DNA of 6,246 nt from a bacterium (lineage in GTDB: Bacteria > Bacillota > Clostridia > Oscillospirales > Oscillospiraceae): assembly GCA_004560375.1 (NCBI GenBank), contig SFVC01000057.1, forward strand, positions 1 to 6,246, given 5' to 3'. The translations under genes and the position numbers were made by a program. A model generated the notes under the pieces. It was not told where the DNA came from. It was given only the letters and a program-made list of their open reading frames with translations, and made no database searches. Of this stretch, positions 6,087 through 6,246 are shown piece after piece (position 1 is the stretch's first letter; each line of letters starts with the position of its first letter).

Positions 6087-6246
6087 GCGATTTTCCGTCT
6101 ATCCAAGATGGGAACAGCAAAAGCCCGGAACCCCTTGCAACATGGGCATTTGCTGGATTTTTCCGGGCAGCAAACCTGGCTGAAAAGCCGCCTTGACCAC
6201 ATAAATGACTACAGACAGGAAAAAACTTTCAATCGCACGGTTTTCG
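6087..6246. other. Possible end (att arm) of an integrated element
   Basis: This 160-base tail follows the broken tRNA and holds no convincing gene. Seen directly: TGACCACA (6194-6201) and TGACTACA (6206-6213), a direct repeat with one mismatch and a 12-base period; GCCCGGAA (6123-6130) with TTCCGGGC (6161-6168); TTTGCTG (6149-6155) with CAGCAAA (6168-6174); and GGCT-GAAA-AGCC (6178-6189). Short direct repeats near a tRNA breakpoint are what arm-type binding sites of tyrosine integrases look like. No integrase is present in the window, so the call rests on position and repeats alone. Confidence 0.35.
6194..6213 (+). repeat. Direct repeat TGACYACA, candidate integrase arm sites
   Basis: Two eight-base copies (TGACCACA and TGACTACA) start 12 bases apart, about 108 bases from the tRNA breakpoint. 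The spacing is close to one helical turn, so a protein could bind both from one side of the DNA. Only two copies are visible; more may lie beyond the window. Confidence 0.4.

Noticed and set aside
5999..6202. 67-codon minus-strand open frame with a CPCC stretch over the tRNA fragment
   Set aside because: It runs through the tRNA half and its upstream region and has no clear ribosome site. A zinc-ribbon-like reading of one CxC stretch is not enough.
6080..6246. Group I intron in the tRNA anticodon loop
   Set aside because: Bacterial group I introns do sit in tRNA anticodon loops, and GACTACA resembles part of their core. I could not find a guide strand pairing with the 5' exon near the break, nor a consistent set of core helices, and no 3' exon is in view. 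It stays a minor alternative.
1..6246. CRISPR array, insertion sequence, rRNA or phage structural genes
   Set aside because: No regular repeat-spacer pattern, transposase, rRNA signature or phage protein was seen on either strand.

Overview
The window suggests a GC-rich Gram-positive bacterium of the Clostridia, most like gut Oscillospiraceae-type Firmicutes. The evidence is strong AGGAGG-type ribosome sites, sigma-A-like promoters (TATAAT, TTGACA), GC-rich codon use and the protein families present. This placement is inference; there is no rRNA here to confirm it.

Left part (1-1936). A two-gene minus-strand operon runs off the left edge. Its first gene (424-1608) is a divergent member of the lactate/malate dehydrogenase fold family with about 90 extra N-terminal residues. 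Twelve bases later a flavodoxin-like protein begins (start at 411, C-terminus cut by the window). An extended -10 promoter sits just upstream of the dehydrogenase. On the other strand a 63-residue protein of unknown function (1745-1936) ends at a bidirectional terminator shared with the next operon.

Middle part (1972-5890) is a cell-surface polysaccharide locus of three genes. A minus-strand operon encodes a GT4 glycosyltransferase (3524-4624) and then an O-antigen ligase/polymerase-type membrane protein (1972-3504). Facing away from it is a polysaccharide pyruvyl transferase (4778-5890). The two arms share a 153-base divergent control region with a promoter for each direction and an inverted repeat over the minus -35 box. 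Inferred roles: the GT4 enzyme adds a sugar to a lipid-linked glycan, the pyruvyl transferase decorates a sugar with a pyruvate ketal, and the Wzy/WaaL-like protein polymerises or ligates the glycan outside the membrane.

Right part (5891-6246) has no protein gene I can support. It holds a 15-bp hairpin, a good sigma-A-type promoter, and the 5' half of a tRNA-Pro(TGG) gene that loses its tRNA identity exactly after the anticodon loop (6086). The remaining 160 bases contain no tRNA 3' half. They do contain a pair of TGACYACA direct repeats 12 bases apart and nested inverted repeats. The most economical reading is the attachment junction of an integrated element whose body lies to the right. This is the most unusual signal in the window. 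No CRISPR array, transposase, integrase gene or rRNA is visible.
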